Shown piece after piece: positions 1 to 10,740 of a stretch of 64,000 bases of DNA. The stretch comes from Bettongia penicillata ogilbyi. Lineage: Eukaryota; Chordata; Mammalia; Diprotodontia; Potoroidae. Location of the stretch: assembly GCA_023548195.1 (NCBI GenBank), contig JAJHZJ010000413.1:14319941-14383940 (forward strand). The letters are read 5' to 3'. A program made the position numbers and the translations under genes. The stretch's first letter is position 1, and every line of letters begins with the position of its first letter. The notes under the pieces were generated by a model. The model saw only the letters and a list, made by a program, of their open reading frames with translations. It did not search any database and was not told the origin of the DNA.

Positions 1-494
1 TTTGATACTAGCCATTTGGCCACTTCTTAATGGTTTCAAGAAATCAACTGATTGGATCAATAGGTTAAAAATATTGACTCTCTGGAGATTTGTCCAAAGT
101 CTAGCTTAATTCTCTACACCCAGTGGACATTCAGCAAGCATTGTTGATGGAGTTCTTTGTCAGTTTCACTTACCTAAACCACCTGATCTTAGTCAACTGC
201 AATCTAAAATCAACTGTACCTTTGACTTGGTCAGTTTCATGAAGGTCACCTGGGTGGCCACCCAGCAATCCTCCATAAAAAAAAATCCAGTTAATTGTAA
301 AACTTAAGCTACTCACATGAGAGAACTGGACAATATGACCTCAATGGTCTTCTGCAGCTGTCAATTTATGACCCTATAAATATATTGCACAGAAGACATT
401 TATATGAAAGCATCTAGAAAATGACATATTAGATTTGATACAAAAAAAAGGCAGCAAGTGTGAAAGGTTATAATAAAAGGAACTTCACATAGTT

Positions 495-745
495 CTTTTG
501 TGGCATAGTGGGTAAAGGGTGGAACTTGATATTCCGTAAGACCCAAGTTCAAATCTTGACTCAGACACATATTAGCTCTATGACCCTGGGCTGGTCATTT
601 AACCACTTTCTGCCTCAGTTTCCTAATCTTTAAAATAGGGATAATAGTCTCTTCCCACAGGGTTTTTATAAGTTCAGATGAGAGATAATAGGTAAAGTAC
701 TTTGCAAACCTTAAAATACTATGTAAATGTTATATTTATTATCAT
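495..745 (+). repeat. CORE/tRNA-type SINE
   Basis: The body shows the conserved motifs of this superfamily in order: tRNA-like head, CCTCAGTTTCC, AAAATAGGGATAATA, and a tail running into TTATTATCATTATTA. It lies inside EGFR intron 1, antisense to the gene. Confidence 0.85.
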
Positions 746-3146
746 TATTATTTTTCTCCTAATTTAAAAAGTCACACTAGAACAGGGGAAAAGCTGCCAA
801 AATTTATAACAAGAACAACAAGAGAATGAAAACAAAACCTTGTATTTTTGTTGTGCTTTAAGGTTGTAAAGTGCTTTGTTAGAGATGAGGCCCCTCTATG
901 TTATTAGCTGTTCTAGTGTGCCATGTTTGTGAAACATTCTCACTCACTCATTTATAAAACAGAGCAGTCTGTTCTTGACCAACATGAATTAGATAAGTTC
1001 TCATTGGAGGTCTCATGGCTCATTATAAACATGTGTTGGGATGCCCAATTTGCATATGTACCTGGAGAAACAACGCAGTGATCAGTTTTGTCCACTGAGC
1101 AACTCCTAGGCAAGTCAGGAATCGAATTGATAATCTGGATGAGCACCATAAATGTTATTCTGAGTATATCTGCTTAGTTCAGTTTGGTAACAGAGCATAA
1201 TGCTAGAGGTCAAGGTCATAGGTTTTGTTCAAGCACACTGGATAGTACCTTTCACTTCATCTGTAATCTTGCAAAAGTGTACCATAGGGGGTAGTAGTCT
1301 GAGCAAGAAAGTGTGGATAGATACAAATGTAATATCAATAATACTGGAAAATAACTCCAAATTCACTTTACTGACCATATTCTGCATGCAGTACATACCA
1401 ACACTAATGTCATTTGTAAAAGACAGAACTTTACTCATTATTATGCTACCTTGGACCACATCCAAGGAAGCTTAATTACTTGTGGGACAAAAGAACACAG
1501 TGGAGTAAGGTGGTCTCACCTCCAAGGCAAATGTAAATATATTATATGATAAAACTTTGTGAGCAAGAAATAACATGATTCACAGGGCTCTGCATTTGTT
1601 GATGATCCAAGGAAAGGAGCAATGTAGGTCACTAGCATGCTTCCTTGTCAGCTTTTTCAGATCCCCGTGTGAGATTTACAGCAGACTGGAATTTGTTCAC
1701 TCCAAGTCTGAGACAGAGTAACTGCTACGTGATGTATTTAGAAGCGGGGCTCCTTTACCCTTTTATGTCACTCAAAAGACTCAACTAGCCATGGTACCCC
1801 ATTCGAAGTGTTTCTGTGGAACCATTACTCAAGTACTTTGGTCCAAAGTGGTAGGTAGGGTTTTTGGTGGTGGTGGTAAATATTCATCTGCTATTATAGC
1901 AATATTTAGGAGTCTGGGGATTTGCAAAAGTTTACAGACATTTTATTAGTTACTCCCAGCAGCCACCCTACCCTAGGACCCAAGTCAGTGGTTTCCTCCT
2001 CAGTTCTGCAATAGAGGCAACAAGATGTGAAAGGGTTTGCTTTGTGCAATAACACAAATCAATATTCATCCTCTAATTTAGTCCCTGAGCTGCCTCCTTG
2101 AAAGGAGACCATTTTGGATAGAAGAGGGTGGGAAGAGAAAGAATGGAAAGAACTTGGGGGAGAAATCTAGGACTTGTGACAAGTAAAGGTTTGCTTTGAC
2201 TTTCGAAAGGGGGTGCTCATCTGCTTCAGCTCATTTCCCTTTCTAGTCTTGTGTTATCTGAGCAAGGTCGACAGGTTGAAGTCACACACACCTGTCATTG
2301 TTCTTTTAAATGCACAAATATTTCTGCTTTCAAGATCTAAACAAATTTCTTTTAAATATTCTCATTGGCATTGATTAGACTTTGTTGATTAAAGGCATAG
2401 ATGAATTTAAGTGCACCTGATCATAACTAATACTCTTCCTAAAATAGGCTCACCCAAACCTAAAGAATTTGTACTGAGAAATTAACCATTCCCTTTTACT
2501 ATCCTATATGCACATTCATTTTCTTATAGTTTGGTCCTTTTTATCCCCACATGAAAAGGCATTCTACTTTAAATGAACAAAAAAGAGAACAAATTATATT
2601 TTCTCAGAAACAGCTTAAGCATTTTAAAGTATAGAATACTAGAAAGTTTTCAGACGTAAATATTCAAAAGTCAACCATTAAAGTATTGTGAAAAATATTT
2701 TATCAGAAAGATGATGCCTTCAAGTCAAAGAATAGTAAAATTACAATTGGTCCTAGAAAGGTACAAGGTATTATTCTGGTACCTGAGAGAAAAAAAGAAT
2801 TTTTTTTCTGTCTCTATGAATCTTAAATATTAGGGAAAGTGGATTAGCATTAATTCTGAAAATAAGAGGAGGTGGGGAAGACATTTCACATTTGTCAAAA
2901 TATCCAAATCTGTGATGATGAATCTCAGGGCTACTCACTAAATGAAAAAACAACAGCTCTGATATTTCAACACTGACCACTCACTCCCCAGTATAGGACA
3001 AGAATATTCACCCTCTCACCTACATTTTGTAGGTTTAATAAAATAAACTGTCTCAAAACATCTTTATCTGTAGAAGGGCAAACATAGTCAAGAAGTTTAT
3101 AAATTCCCCCACAAAAAAAAAAACAAAACTACAACAAACCCCCAAC

Positions 3147-3169
3147 ACAGACACACAGACAGACAGACA

Positions 3170-3212
<43 letters not shown>
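3147..3212. repeat. CA microsatellite in EGFR intron 1
   Basis: A short GACA repeat leads into 21 uninterrupted AC units (3171-3212). On the EGFR coding strand this reads as GT. It sits about 1.6 kb downstream of exon 1. Confidence 0.95.
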
Positions 3213-3214
<2 letters not shown>

Positions 3215-3813
3215 CAACACCCTGTGCCAATGACATCAACAACAGGTCGGAACCTGACTCTTGGAACACGAGTTCTTTAATTTTAAGATTGTGCAATTTG
3301 AATCTTCTGAGGCATGTTTCTTGTTCCAAGGGAGCTTATTGTCAGTAGTCACGAAATCAGATTCTCTCATGCTTGGTTCAGAGAGAATGGTGGACCTTTA
3401 GCAGTTTCAGCCGGTGTGTGGTTTGATTATCTACTCCCCACCCCATTCCCGAGAGGAGAAAGAGTACGGAGTCTTCATTTGGAAAGTTACTCCCCAAATG
3501 ATTTGCACTAGAGTCTTTATAAGGGATTACTGTCATGAGATGGTTTTGGGAATTCTATAATCTATCTGATATCTCATTCTCCAAAGAAACCCTAGAGAAA
3601 CCATTCACGATTCCAGAATTGCCCCCTAGAAGTTTGACAAAGTATTTTAAGAAGCCTAGAAAGAACGTGAAGCGACTCAGGAGTGGGGAATAAGCAAGGG
3701 AGGGAGGAAACCAAAGGTGAGTGTAGGGAGCGTCCCGGCTGCACAGTTGAATCCTGCACAGACCTGCGCACCTTGCAGAGCAGGGAAGGATCAAGCACAG
3801 ACCGACAGTACTG

Positions 3814-3871
3814 GAGTGGGAGAGGGAGAGGGAGAGGGAGAGAGGGAAAGGAGGGAGAGAGACGCAGACAA
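3814..3871. repeat. GGGAGA-rich purine repeat in EGFR intron 1
   Basis: Imperfect hexamer repeat of GGGAGA type, almost purely purine on the plus strand. It gives rise to low-complexity open frames on both strands that are not genes. Confidence 0.8.
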
Positions 3872-4791
3872 ACGGACGCACAGAGCTACAGTTAAAAAGG
3901 AGAAGCAAGTCCAAATCCTGCAGTGTTATGAGGGTGACAGAAGGCGGAGAACCTGAGAGTAAGGAATGGGAATGGGGCTGAGGGCTGTTTGGAGGAGGGT
4001 TCGGTCTACTCCCAGCACCCACAAATCCCACCCCGGGCTGGTAACAATCCAGGCTACAGAAAGAGAGTAAAGAAATGTGAAGGAGGGAGCCGGTCCAGAG
4101 GACTGGACAGGTGACAGACACCCTTAGCAGCACTTAACCGGTGGGACCTATCCCTAGCCTGGCATCTCATGCCCTCTTGTTTACCTGTCCTGGGAAGTAT
4201 GAGGGCTGTGCGGGGGTGGGGGTGGTGGAGGGCACATGGAATCTTGTCCCATTATCCCCGCTGCACAGTGTCACCCCCAGAGTGCGGCCAATGCCAAGGC
4301 GCCCTCACCCACAGAACTCTACTACCTCGCTCCGCGCCTCCCGCCGCCCCCCACCCCTTCCCGGCTAGTCTACGGCGCGGGCCAAGGAGACGAAAGCCGG
4401 CTGAGAAAGTTTCCTGTGCAAACGCAGATGGAGCTAGCGCAGCCGGATTGAGGGCGCGCCCGGGAACTAGTGACTCTGGACACCAGGTTTCCATTCGCGA
4501 GCTCAGTTCCCCGGCCAGAGATCCCCAGTACCCCCTCCTCTCTGGGCCAGACAGGATTGTCAGGACAGCCCTCCAGGCTCAGCCCCGACCAGGGTCCTGG
4601 CCAGAGCTCACAGCTGATCTCGCAGGAAACGGGGGAGGGGAGGAGATCGCCGGCCGACTGGGACGAGCGAGCCGGGCTAGCGAGGGCTGAGGCTGGGGCG
4701 GGGTGTGGAAAGAGGACGGGCAAACTGGCGGCAGGGAGACCAGGTGAGGGCGAAGGCCAGGCAGGGGAGACGGCGAGGGTAACACCTTTAC

Positions 4792-4879
4792 CTTTCTTTT
4801 CCTCCAGCGCCGAGCCCAGGGAAAAGTGTCCGGCAAGCAGCACCAGGACAGCGGCTCCAGCAGCCCGGTAGAGCCCCAT
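4792..4879 (-). CDS. EGFR: EGFR exon 1 coding part (signal peptide and mature N-terminus)
   Basis: Epidermal growth factor receptor is a plasma-membrane receptor tyrosine kinase, and this exon supplies its ER signal peptide. Read on the minus strand from ATG at 4879, it encodes 29 residues plus one base, the same length and splice phase as human EGFR exon 1. The N-terminus is MGLYRAAGAAV, the hydrophobic core is VLVLLAG, the predicted cleavage follows Ala24, and the mature protein begins LEEKK as in other mammals. The exon ends AAAG and is followed by GTAAAG, a good splice donor at 4791-4786. The start has a strong Kozak context (G at -3, G at +4) and lies in a CpG island. The signal peptide differs from human at many positions while LEEKK is unchanged, as expected for this region. 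The remaining exons lie to the left, outside the window. ERBB paralogues do not share this combination of length, phase and LEEKK. Confidence 0.95.
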
Positions 4880-5124
4880 CGCCTCACCGGATCGACGCCG
4901 GTCCCAGTACGATGGTCCCAAAAGCGATCTCCCGAGCCAACAAGCCCTTTTCGCCGCCCGGGCGCCCAGGGCAGGCGGAATGTCGCTGAGGGTAGATTTC
5001 TGCCAAGTGCGGAATCGATCCCAAGGAGGCCGGGGCGTTTGCTTCTTGCTTTTCCTCCTTCGGCGTCGGAAAGCTTCCCTTGAGCCTCCCCTGCCCCGGA
5101 CTCGGGCTGCCCGACAAGGCTGGC

Positions 5125-5136
5125 TTAGCAGACCAT
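5125..5136 (-). other. Possible minimal upstream ORF (Met-Val-Cys-stop)
   Basis: On the EGFR strand, ATG at 5136 is followed by GTC TGC TAA, giving a three-codon upstream ORF about 257 nt before the EGFR start codon. Context around the ATG is CGGCATGG (C at -3, G at +4), so it is moderate at best. It matters only if transcription begins upstream of 5136, which sequence alone cannot show. Confidence 0.35.
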
Positions 5137-5190
5137 GCCGGGAAGGCGCTCTGCTTCTACTGCTGCCGCCGCAGCGCCCGGAGGGGAGGT

Positions 5191-5225
5191 GGAGAGGGGG
5201 GAGGAGAGGGAGGAGGAGAAAGAGG
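5191..5225. repeat. Polypurine tract in EGFR promoter
   Basis: The plus strand carries 35 uninterrupted purines rich in GGA triplets, with more purine-rich sequence just before it from 5180. On the coding strand this is a TCC-rich pyrimidine run. Such tracts can form triplex or S1-sensitive structures. Confidence 0.8.
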
Positions 5226-5255
5226 CGGTGCGGCCGCTGCCCCTTAGCCTGCCTC

Positions 5256-5344
5256 CGTGTGTGTGCGTGTGTGTGTGTGCGTGTGTGTGTGTGTGCGTGT
5301 GTGCCTATATGTGTGTGTGCCCGTGTGTGTGCGTGTGCGCGCGC
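5256..5344. repeat. Alternating TG/CG tract upstream of EGFR
   Basis: About 89 bp of mostly alternating GT with interspersed GC steps, ending in GCGCGCGC. Alternating purine-pyrimidine sequence of this kind has Z-DNA potential. It lies about 380-465 bp upstream of the EGFR ATG. Confidence 0.85.
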
Positions 5345-5345
5345 T

Positions 5346-7309
5346 GGGCACCAGAGGTGGGCTAGGGGTCTACACAGGCTGTCAACTCCCAGTCCTTCAG
5401 CGCACGCTTGTGAGTGTGGGCTCGGTTTTTTTCCCTTTCTCCTTTGGGAGAGAGGTGGGGGAGAGGCGGAGAAAAGAAGCGCTGAGGGTGTTTCCTCAAC
5501 CCTGACCTAGGCTGAGAGTTGTTCCGACCCACAGATGATTCTTGCACTCTCTCCTCTACTTCCTTTCCCTTCCAAGTTCTCAGAAAAAAAACAAAACATG
5601 CAAAACAAAAGAAAAAAACTTTCCCCCAACTTCGCGACTTTCTCCCTAGAGAATCACCGATCAAACTGAGCTACGTCACAGGGACCGGGAGGAGGCCACC
5701 CCTCTTAGTAGGGTGGAGAGGGATAGAGCCAAGAAGGGGACAGTGGGAGGATTTCAGGGTGACAGTGAACTGGGCAGGAGGGCAGAAGGGTGGTCAGCGC
5801 AAAACCAGAATTTGCGAGTGCTGTCCGCCCAAGAGAAGGCTGGACTCAGACCTTGTCTAAGTGTGTGATTCAGAGTTTTTCGAAGTTTGGCCAGGTAACG
5901 GTGTACTCTGCTCTCTGTGGGCATCTCCCACAAAGGAGAGAAAGGACAGAGCTGCTTTTCTTTTTCCTATAGCCTTTCTTCACCCTCGAGGGTGGAGGTG
6001 AGGGAGAGGTTCACTTCATGAGGCAAACGTTCCCCCAGACCCATTGACTTTTGAAAAAACAAAACAAAACTTGCTCAGTTCCTAATATTTCTCATCACAT
6101 TTCCCTCCTCTCCCTTTTAGGGTGTGCAGGCTAGGAAATCTTTGCTAGACGACCCCAGAGCTTAAAAGTCTAATGTTTAGGTGGAAATCAAATGGCGAAT
6201 ACTAGTGGAAGGGTAGCCCAATTTTAAATTCCAAGTCAGAAGTAAGAAGACCCTGCGTTTTAAAAAGCTGAATGTTAGAAAATGTCTGAAGCTAACGATG
6301 TGATTTTGGGAAAACACAGTAAGGGGGGAAAAACATTAAACAAAAAAAAAAGATAGATAAGGAGACTGCGGGTTGTTCTCTAGTGACCATTAGTCAATTA
6401 TTTACATACACGCATTCTTCCTCCATATTCTCATTATATATCTGTGTGTGGATGGATGTATGTGTATAAAAGTGGAAAATCACAAATTATTTTGTTAAGG
6501 AAATAGGAATCCTTCCGGATATCACTATGGAAAGAAGATTAAAGTGTTCTGGAGTGATTCCCCTCTTTTGCCTTTTATACACTGATTTATTATCTGCTAA
6601 AGAATTAATGTCATGTAGCCCTTTTGCCTCAGTTTACCATGAAAATTTTACCAAGCTTCCTCCATCTTCCCCCATCCTTCAAAGTTCACAAATAGTTCCC
6701 AAGTGTGTATTAGCTACTACCATCCCAGTAAAACAGATTTTGCAAGTTCAAAATTAGGAGACAAAGAAGGTATAAAACAAAAACTACTCAGTAGCAAAAA
6801 ACAGTGCCTTTTATTTCTGTGTTCTCCAAGACCTGGGCATTTGTAAACCTCTCCCCAAAACCCACTGATGCCCCATTCCTCCACCCTCCCACCCCCCACG
6901 CCCCCCACCACAGGGTTGTGTTTGGCTTTCAGCAACCTTAATCATTTGTTTGCACCCATGATGGCAAAGTGCATAGAACCTGCAATTAGTCCTATAGCTC
7001 AGGAAGTAGACTACAGTAGTGCACTAACTATGAATGATAGTTATTTCCCCTTTTTAAAATTTCACCCTTAGAAAGAGACTGGTGAATGGCAGAGTCCTGG
7101 GGTAGGGTGGGGGAAACTTGATTAAAGGCTAATTGATCAACTATTTACTAGTAAGATTATTTAATAGTAAGATTGCTTCTATAAAGTTAATATGAAACTA
7201 ATTATAAAAGGGATAAACAGCCCTTAGCTGTCTAATTACAATTGATTTTTGAGATGGTGGTATTAAAAAAAATCAGATTCCCTCCCACATCTATATCCTT
7301 TCTTCACAG
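5346..7309. other. EGFR upstream flank, no gene or recognised repeat
   Basis: Mixed-composition sequence with short A-rich and G-rich runs. I see no coding exon, RNA gene or clear transposon. More distal promoter or enhancer elements could lie here. Confidence 0.5.
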
Positions 7310-8120
7310 AAAAGGTCACCACTCTATTCTAGGCCACCAACACTTCTCACCTAGACTATAGCAATAGCCCCCTAATTGTTTTCCCTGCCATCTCTTTCCT
7401 CTCCAAGTTATCCTCCATACAACTGTGAATATAATTAAAGAATTAATGGGGGAAAAGGAGAATTAATGCTGGAAGTAACCTTAGACACAATCTAGTCAAA
7501 TTCCCTTATTTCACACATGAGGAAAGTCTGGTTAAGTAATTTACTCAATGTCACATAGATTTGTGACATTTGAACCATGTTCTTTGACTCCAAAGCCCAT
7601 ACATCTTCCCTTCCACCACATTCCCTTTTCTTTTTTTTGATCACATTCCTTTTTCCTAAGGTAGAAGTCTGACCATTCCCTTATTCAAAAACCTTTTCTG
7701 ACTCCCTACTGCCTCTTAAAAAATGACATTTAAGATTTTCTTCAATCTACTTCTCACCTACCTTTTCAACCTTCTTTCACAGTATTTCCTTTCACCTACT
7801 TTCTTCTGGCCAGATTGGATGACTAGTCATTGCCTGACTTAATATTCTCTCTTTGATTCCCATACATTCGAATAAATCATATACCATGACTATAATGCCT
7901 TCTCATTGCAGAAGACTAAACTTTGAGGTTCAACTTAAATGGTACCTGCCCCTTGAAGTCTTTCCTGGTCCTTCCCTTTCCATCAAATTACCCTCTCTTT
8001 TCCTTATGCACACATTGTATTCCCCCAGTAGCATATGAGGATATTGGTGTCCATAGCACATACAATCAATGCCTTGAGCACAGAAGCTTTAAAAAATGTT
8101 GACATGAATTTGTTGAAATT
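7310..8120 (+). repeat. L2-type LINE 3' part
   Basis: Degraded L2-like sequence with the typical pyrimidine-rich order: TCCTCCATAC, a GACTCCCTACTGCC-type region, CTTTCCTGG, then a degenerate 3' end near 8040-8110. A MIR-like SINE on the minus strand (about 7440-7640, with CACATGAGGAAA) interrupts it. Confidence 0.7.
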
Positions 8121-8124
8121 ACCT

Positions 8125-8300
8125 ACATTGGATCATAAGAACATAGAAAAGATGTCTGAGGCTATCTAGTCCAAATCCTTCATTTTACACATGAGGAAAC
8201 TGAGGCCTGGAGAGGTTATATGGTTAGCCTGAGGTTACTCAGACTACATCCATGTCCAAATCCAGCAATCTCTCCCCAAGATATTCAGTTTGCACAAAGT
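8125..8300 (-). repeat. MIR-like SINE fragment
   Basis: Contains ACACATGAGGAAACTGAGGC, the signature of MIR/CORE-type SINEs read in reverse. A more degraded copy of similar type follows at about 8340-8430. Confidence 0.75.
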
Positions 8301-9114
8301 CTTGCCACACTTTGCTTACTAAGATCTGGCTTGGGGTTGTTTGCTTTGATCTGGAAGAAACTTTAGAGAGGATTTTGTTTAATTCCTTCACTTTCTAGAG
8401 ATAGGGATCAGAAAACCAAAGAAGGGATTTGACTTGTCCTTAGCATGGTATCTGGCTTCAGACTTTTCAGATTCCAGCTCTTTGTGCTAAGGGCTCTAGA
8501 CAGAGTTGAGGAATCTCTATCAACTAGAGGGGAATGAGGGAAGATTTTATGGCAAAGGTGGTACCTAAGATGAAACCAAAAGGAAGGGAAGGAATAAGGA
8601 GAAAGGGGTGTGCTCTAGATGTGAGTAAATGCCTGAGTCAATGCACTGAGGTCAGAGTGCAGGATGGTCTAGATCAGGAAACTGCTGATAGCCCAAAGTG
8701 TGTGAATGCTAATAAGGTGAGATAAGATGGGAAAGGCAGATAGAATGTACAGGGCCTTAAATGCCGGGCTGGGGAGTTTGTAATTATGCACATTGCAGTC
8801 TTGTGTTGTTTCTTTGTGGGGAACTGCACTCTCCTTGTATTAAAGACACTGTAGGGTATTAAGATGGTATCACAAAGGAACATGTAATTTATGATTGTTC
8901 TGACGCACTTCCATGCAAGAAATAATTCTCATAAAAACAATCAGGTCTTGCCATAGCCATCTGCATTAGCTTAAGGTTGGTGAAGCAGTTCAATGTGATC
9001 TTAACTTTTCAAGGCTTGCTCAATACTCCAAAATACTTCCCCAGAATGTTGAGTAAAAAAATTATGTTGAATCTTGCCTAGAAAAAAAAAATCAATTTTC
9101 GCCGAAGTTATAGA

Positions 9115-9205
9115 ATCCAACCCAACCAATATTTATTGAGTGCCTACTACATGCAAGGTGCTGGACTGGTCACTGAGCCCCGCCCAAGACAAAACAGTCA
9201 CAAAA
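9115..9205 (-). repeat. L2 3' end fragment
   Basis: TTTATTGAGTGCCTACTACAT followed by a GGTGCTGG motif is the L2 3' end in reverse complement. Most of 8440-9114 shows nothing I recognise. Confidence 0.7.
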
Positions 9206-9282
9206 AGTCAGCTGGTGACCTTCAGCAGCTGAAATTCTGTAAGGGTCACAATATGTAAATAGCTGAAACTTGAGTGTTCCAA

Positions 9283-9530
9283 GATGGAGCAGTGGATAGA
9301 GCTTCTGGCCCAGAGCCAGGAAGTCAGGAAAACTCATCTTTGTTCAAAAATTCTGGCCTCAGACACTTAACTACCTGTAGTTCTTCACATTCACCCTTGT
9401 TTACCTCAGTTCCTCATCTGTAAAATGAGATGGAGAAGGAAATGGCAAGCCACTCCAGTGTCTCTGCCAAGAAAACCCCGAATGTGGTCATGAGGAGTTG
9501 GACATGTCTTAAATGTCTTAACAAGAGCTT
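9283..9530 (+). repeat. Marsupial tRNA/CORE-type SINE
   Basis: Head AGCAGTGGATAGAGC, body CCTCATCTGTAAAATGAGAT, and the family tail GGCAAGCCACTCCAGTGTCT. This tail type recurs about eight times in the window. Confidence 0.9.
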
Positions 9531-9904
9531 CAAAAGTCTTTAATAGTTTAAGATTGCACTAAGACTTTTGGGATACTGTGTACATACTTGATAACTGGAT
9601 AAGGAAGGAATGAGCACCCACAGCTAAGGGGATCGGGAAAGGTTTGCAGTAAGAAAATGTCCAAGAGTTGAAACTCGACAGAAGCTAGGAGTTTTAATGA
9701 CTCTTAGAGCTATACACCCCAGGACTGAGATTTCTTACCCTTCATTCTCTTTTTGTCTCAAGCAATTCAACCCCTGTGACTCACCCTTGTAATAGATAAC
9801 CCTATCTTCCCCTCACTTCCAGCTCACATTTGCTTTTGAATAAATGACTCCTGAGGATGAAAAACACATGCTTATCATTGCAGAGTCCAAATAATTACAT
9901 ACAT

Positions 9905-10140
9905 TTTGGGGGACTGACTAGGGTTGTGATGTAGCATTGTGGCTAGTATATAGACCTTTAAGTCAAGGAAACACTGTATAACCATGGGGAAGTCACTTAA
10001 CCTTTCTTTGCTCAATCACTTTGCTCACCTGTAATATGGAGATAGCATATGCAATACTTTATTTCATAGTCATTGTTCAAATGGGATGGTATCTAAAAAC
10101 TGCCTTACACATTTAGAATGCTAAATAAATACTAGTTATT
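9905..10140 (+). repeat. CORE-type SINE, degraded
   Basis: Contains GAAGTCACTTAACCTTTC and a tail near AAATAAATACTAGTTATT. It is more diverged than the copy at 9283. Confidence 0.7.
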
Positions 10141-10244
10141 GGAAACACTATATTTCAGAACTAGAAGAGAGATCAATTGCCATCTAATTCAATCCATAGC
10201 TGGTTAAGATGCTCTGTTCCAAGATATCTAATAAGTGGTTATTA

Positions 10245-10520
10245 TGTGTGTTTGTCCGTTGCTGAAGAAGATTATGCCATCAGAGAAATAATGACATAAT
10301 TTGCATTTGACTTTGTTTTAGTGAGGGAGGCCTGTGCAGATCACCAGCCTCACTTCTCCTCCAGAGCCATCTGAATCCAGTGATCAGATATTCATCAGGA
10401 TGACTGGAGATGACCCAGGATGAGGCAGTTAGGGTTAAGTGACTTGCCCAAGATCACACAGCTATTGGGTGTCAAGTGTATGAGGAGAGATATGAACTCA
10501 GGTCCTCCTGACTGCCCCAA
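10245..10520 (-). repeat. Composite SINE with MIR-type body
   Basis: A segment containing CCTCCAGAGCCATCTG runs into TGACTTGCCCAAGATCACAC. The first part is the reverse complement of the element at 11868-12126. The family recurs at 19240, 22575 and possibly 61425. I suspect a marsupial SINE such as MAR1, but the name needs a repeat-library search. Confidence 0.75.
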
Positions 10521-10544
10521 GTGCTTATATAGCCTTTAGTTGAA

Positions 10545-10740
10545 TAGGGCAATGAGGCTGAACTCATCATCTCCTGAGGCAGCTCATTCCACACTGAGAT
10601 AGCACTGATTGCCAGGAAGTTGTTCTTGAAATCTGGATTAAGTTTGCCTCCTTACAATTTATAATTCTACTCATTCCTCCTAATTCTGCCCTCTGAGATC
10701 AAGTAGGATAATCCTAATCCCTTTCCTAGCCACCACAAGG
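10545..10740 (-). repeat. CR1/L3-type LINE 3' fragment
   Basis: CCTGAGGCAGCTCATTCCAC followed by GGAAGTTGTTCTTGAA and TTCTGCCCTCTGAG is the antisense 3' region of an ancient CR1/L3 LINE. The same order occurs at 35378 and 45515. Confidence 0.75.

Larger units (their letters stand above)
1..4791 (-). other. EGFR: EGFR intron 1, 5' part
   Basis: Inferred from the splice donor at 4791. EGFR intron 1 is very long in mammals, so the acceptor is expected far to the left of this window. Positions 4240-4791 are GC-rich and belong to the CpG island. Positions 3814-3871 are a purine-rich tract and 3147-3212 a CA microsatellite. A CORE-type SINE lies at 495-745. I see no further exon, and positions 746-3146 contain no repeat that I recognise. 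Human EGFR intron 1 carries enhancers near its 5' end, so regulatory sequence is plausible here, but I cannot point to a specific site. Confidence 0.85.
4240..5240. other. CpG island over EGFR exon 1
   Basis: This is the only stretch of the window with frequent CpG dinucleotides and GC content clearly above the AT-rich surroundings. It covers the start of intron 1, exon 1 and the 5' leader. Long open frames on both strands here come from low stop-codon density in GC-rich DNA and are not genes. Boundaries were judged by eye. Confidence 0.85.
4880..5345 (-). promoter_or_regulatory. EGFR: EGFR 5' leader and proximal promoter
   Basis: This is GC-rich sequence directly upstream of the EGFR start codon. 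I see no convincing TATA box at a sensible distance, as in the TATA-less, GC-rich human EGFR promoter. A GC-box-like CCGCCC lies near 4957. A 35-nt uninterrupted purine run at 5191-5225 reads as TCC-rich pyrimidine on the coding strand, which resembles the TCC-repeat, S1-sensitive region described for the human promoter. Further upstream is a long alternating TG/CG tract. The transcription start cannot be fixed from sequence; the human leader is roughly 250 nt, which would put it near 5130. Confidence 0.8.

Noticed and set aside
3129..3329. Frame encoding a Val-Cys repeat
   Set aside because: It is a translation of the CA microsatellite.
3555..4133. A 192-residue minus-strand frame
   Set aside because: It spans the purine-rich repeat (Ser-Leu repeats) and lies in EGFR intron 1; no domain is recognisable.
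4169..4871. Plus-strand open frames of 133-173 residues in the CpG island
   Set aside because: GC-rich DNA has few stops; the frames are low-complexity Pro/Arg/Ser-rich and overlap EGFR exon 1 antisense or its intron.
4370..4921. A 183-residue frame extending EGFR exon 1 at both ends
   Set aside because: It begins at TTG (4921), not ATG, and runs past the splice donor into the intron. The ATG at 4879 gives the exact EGFR exon length.
5135..5510. Cys-Val-rich frames upstream of EGFR
   Set aside because: Translations of the TG/CG tract.
9283..9330. tRNA-like heads of SINEs as possible tRNA genes
   Set aside because: The heads are diverged and embedded in full SINE bodies; no intact cloverleaf was evident by eye here or in other copies.
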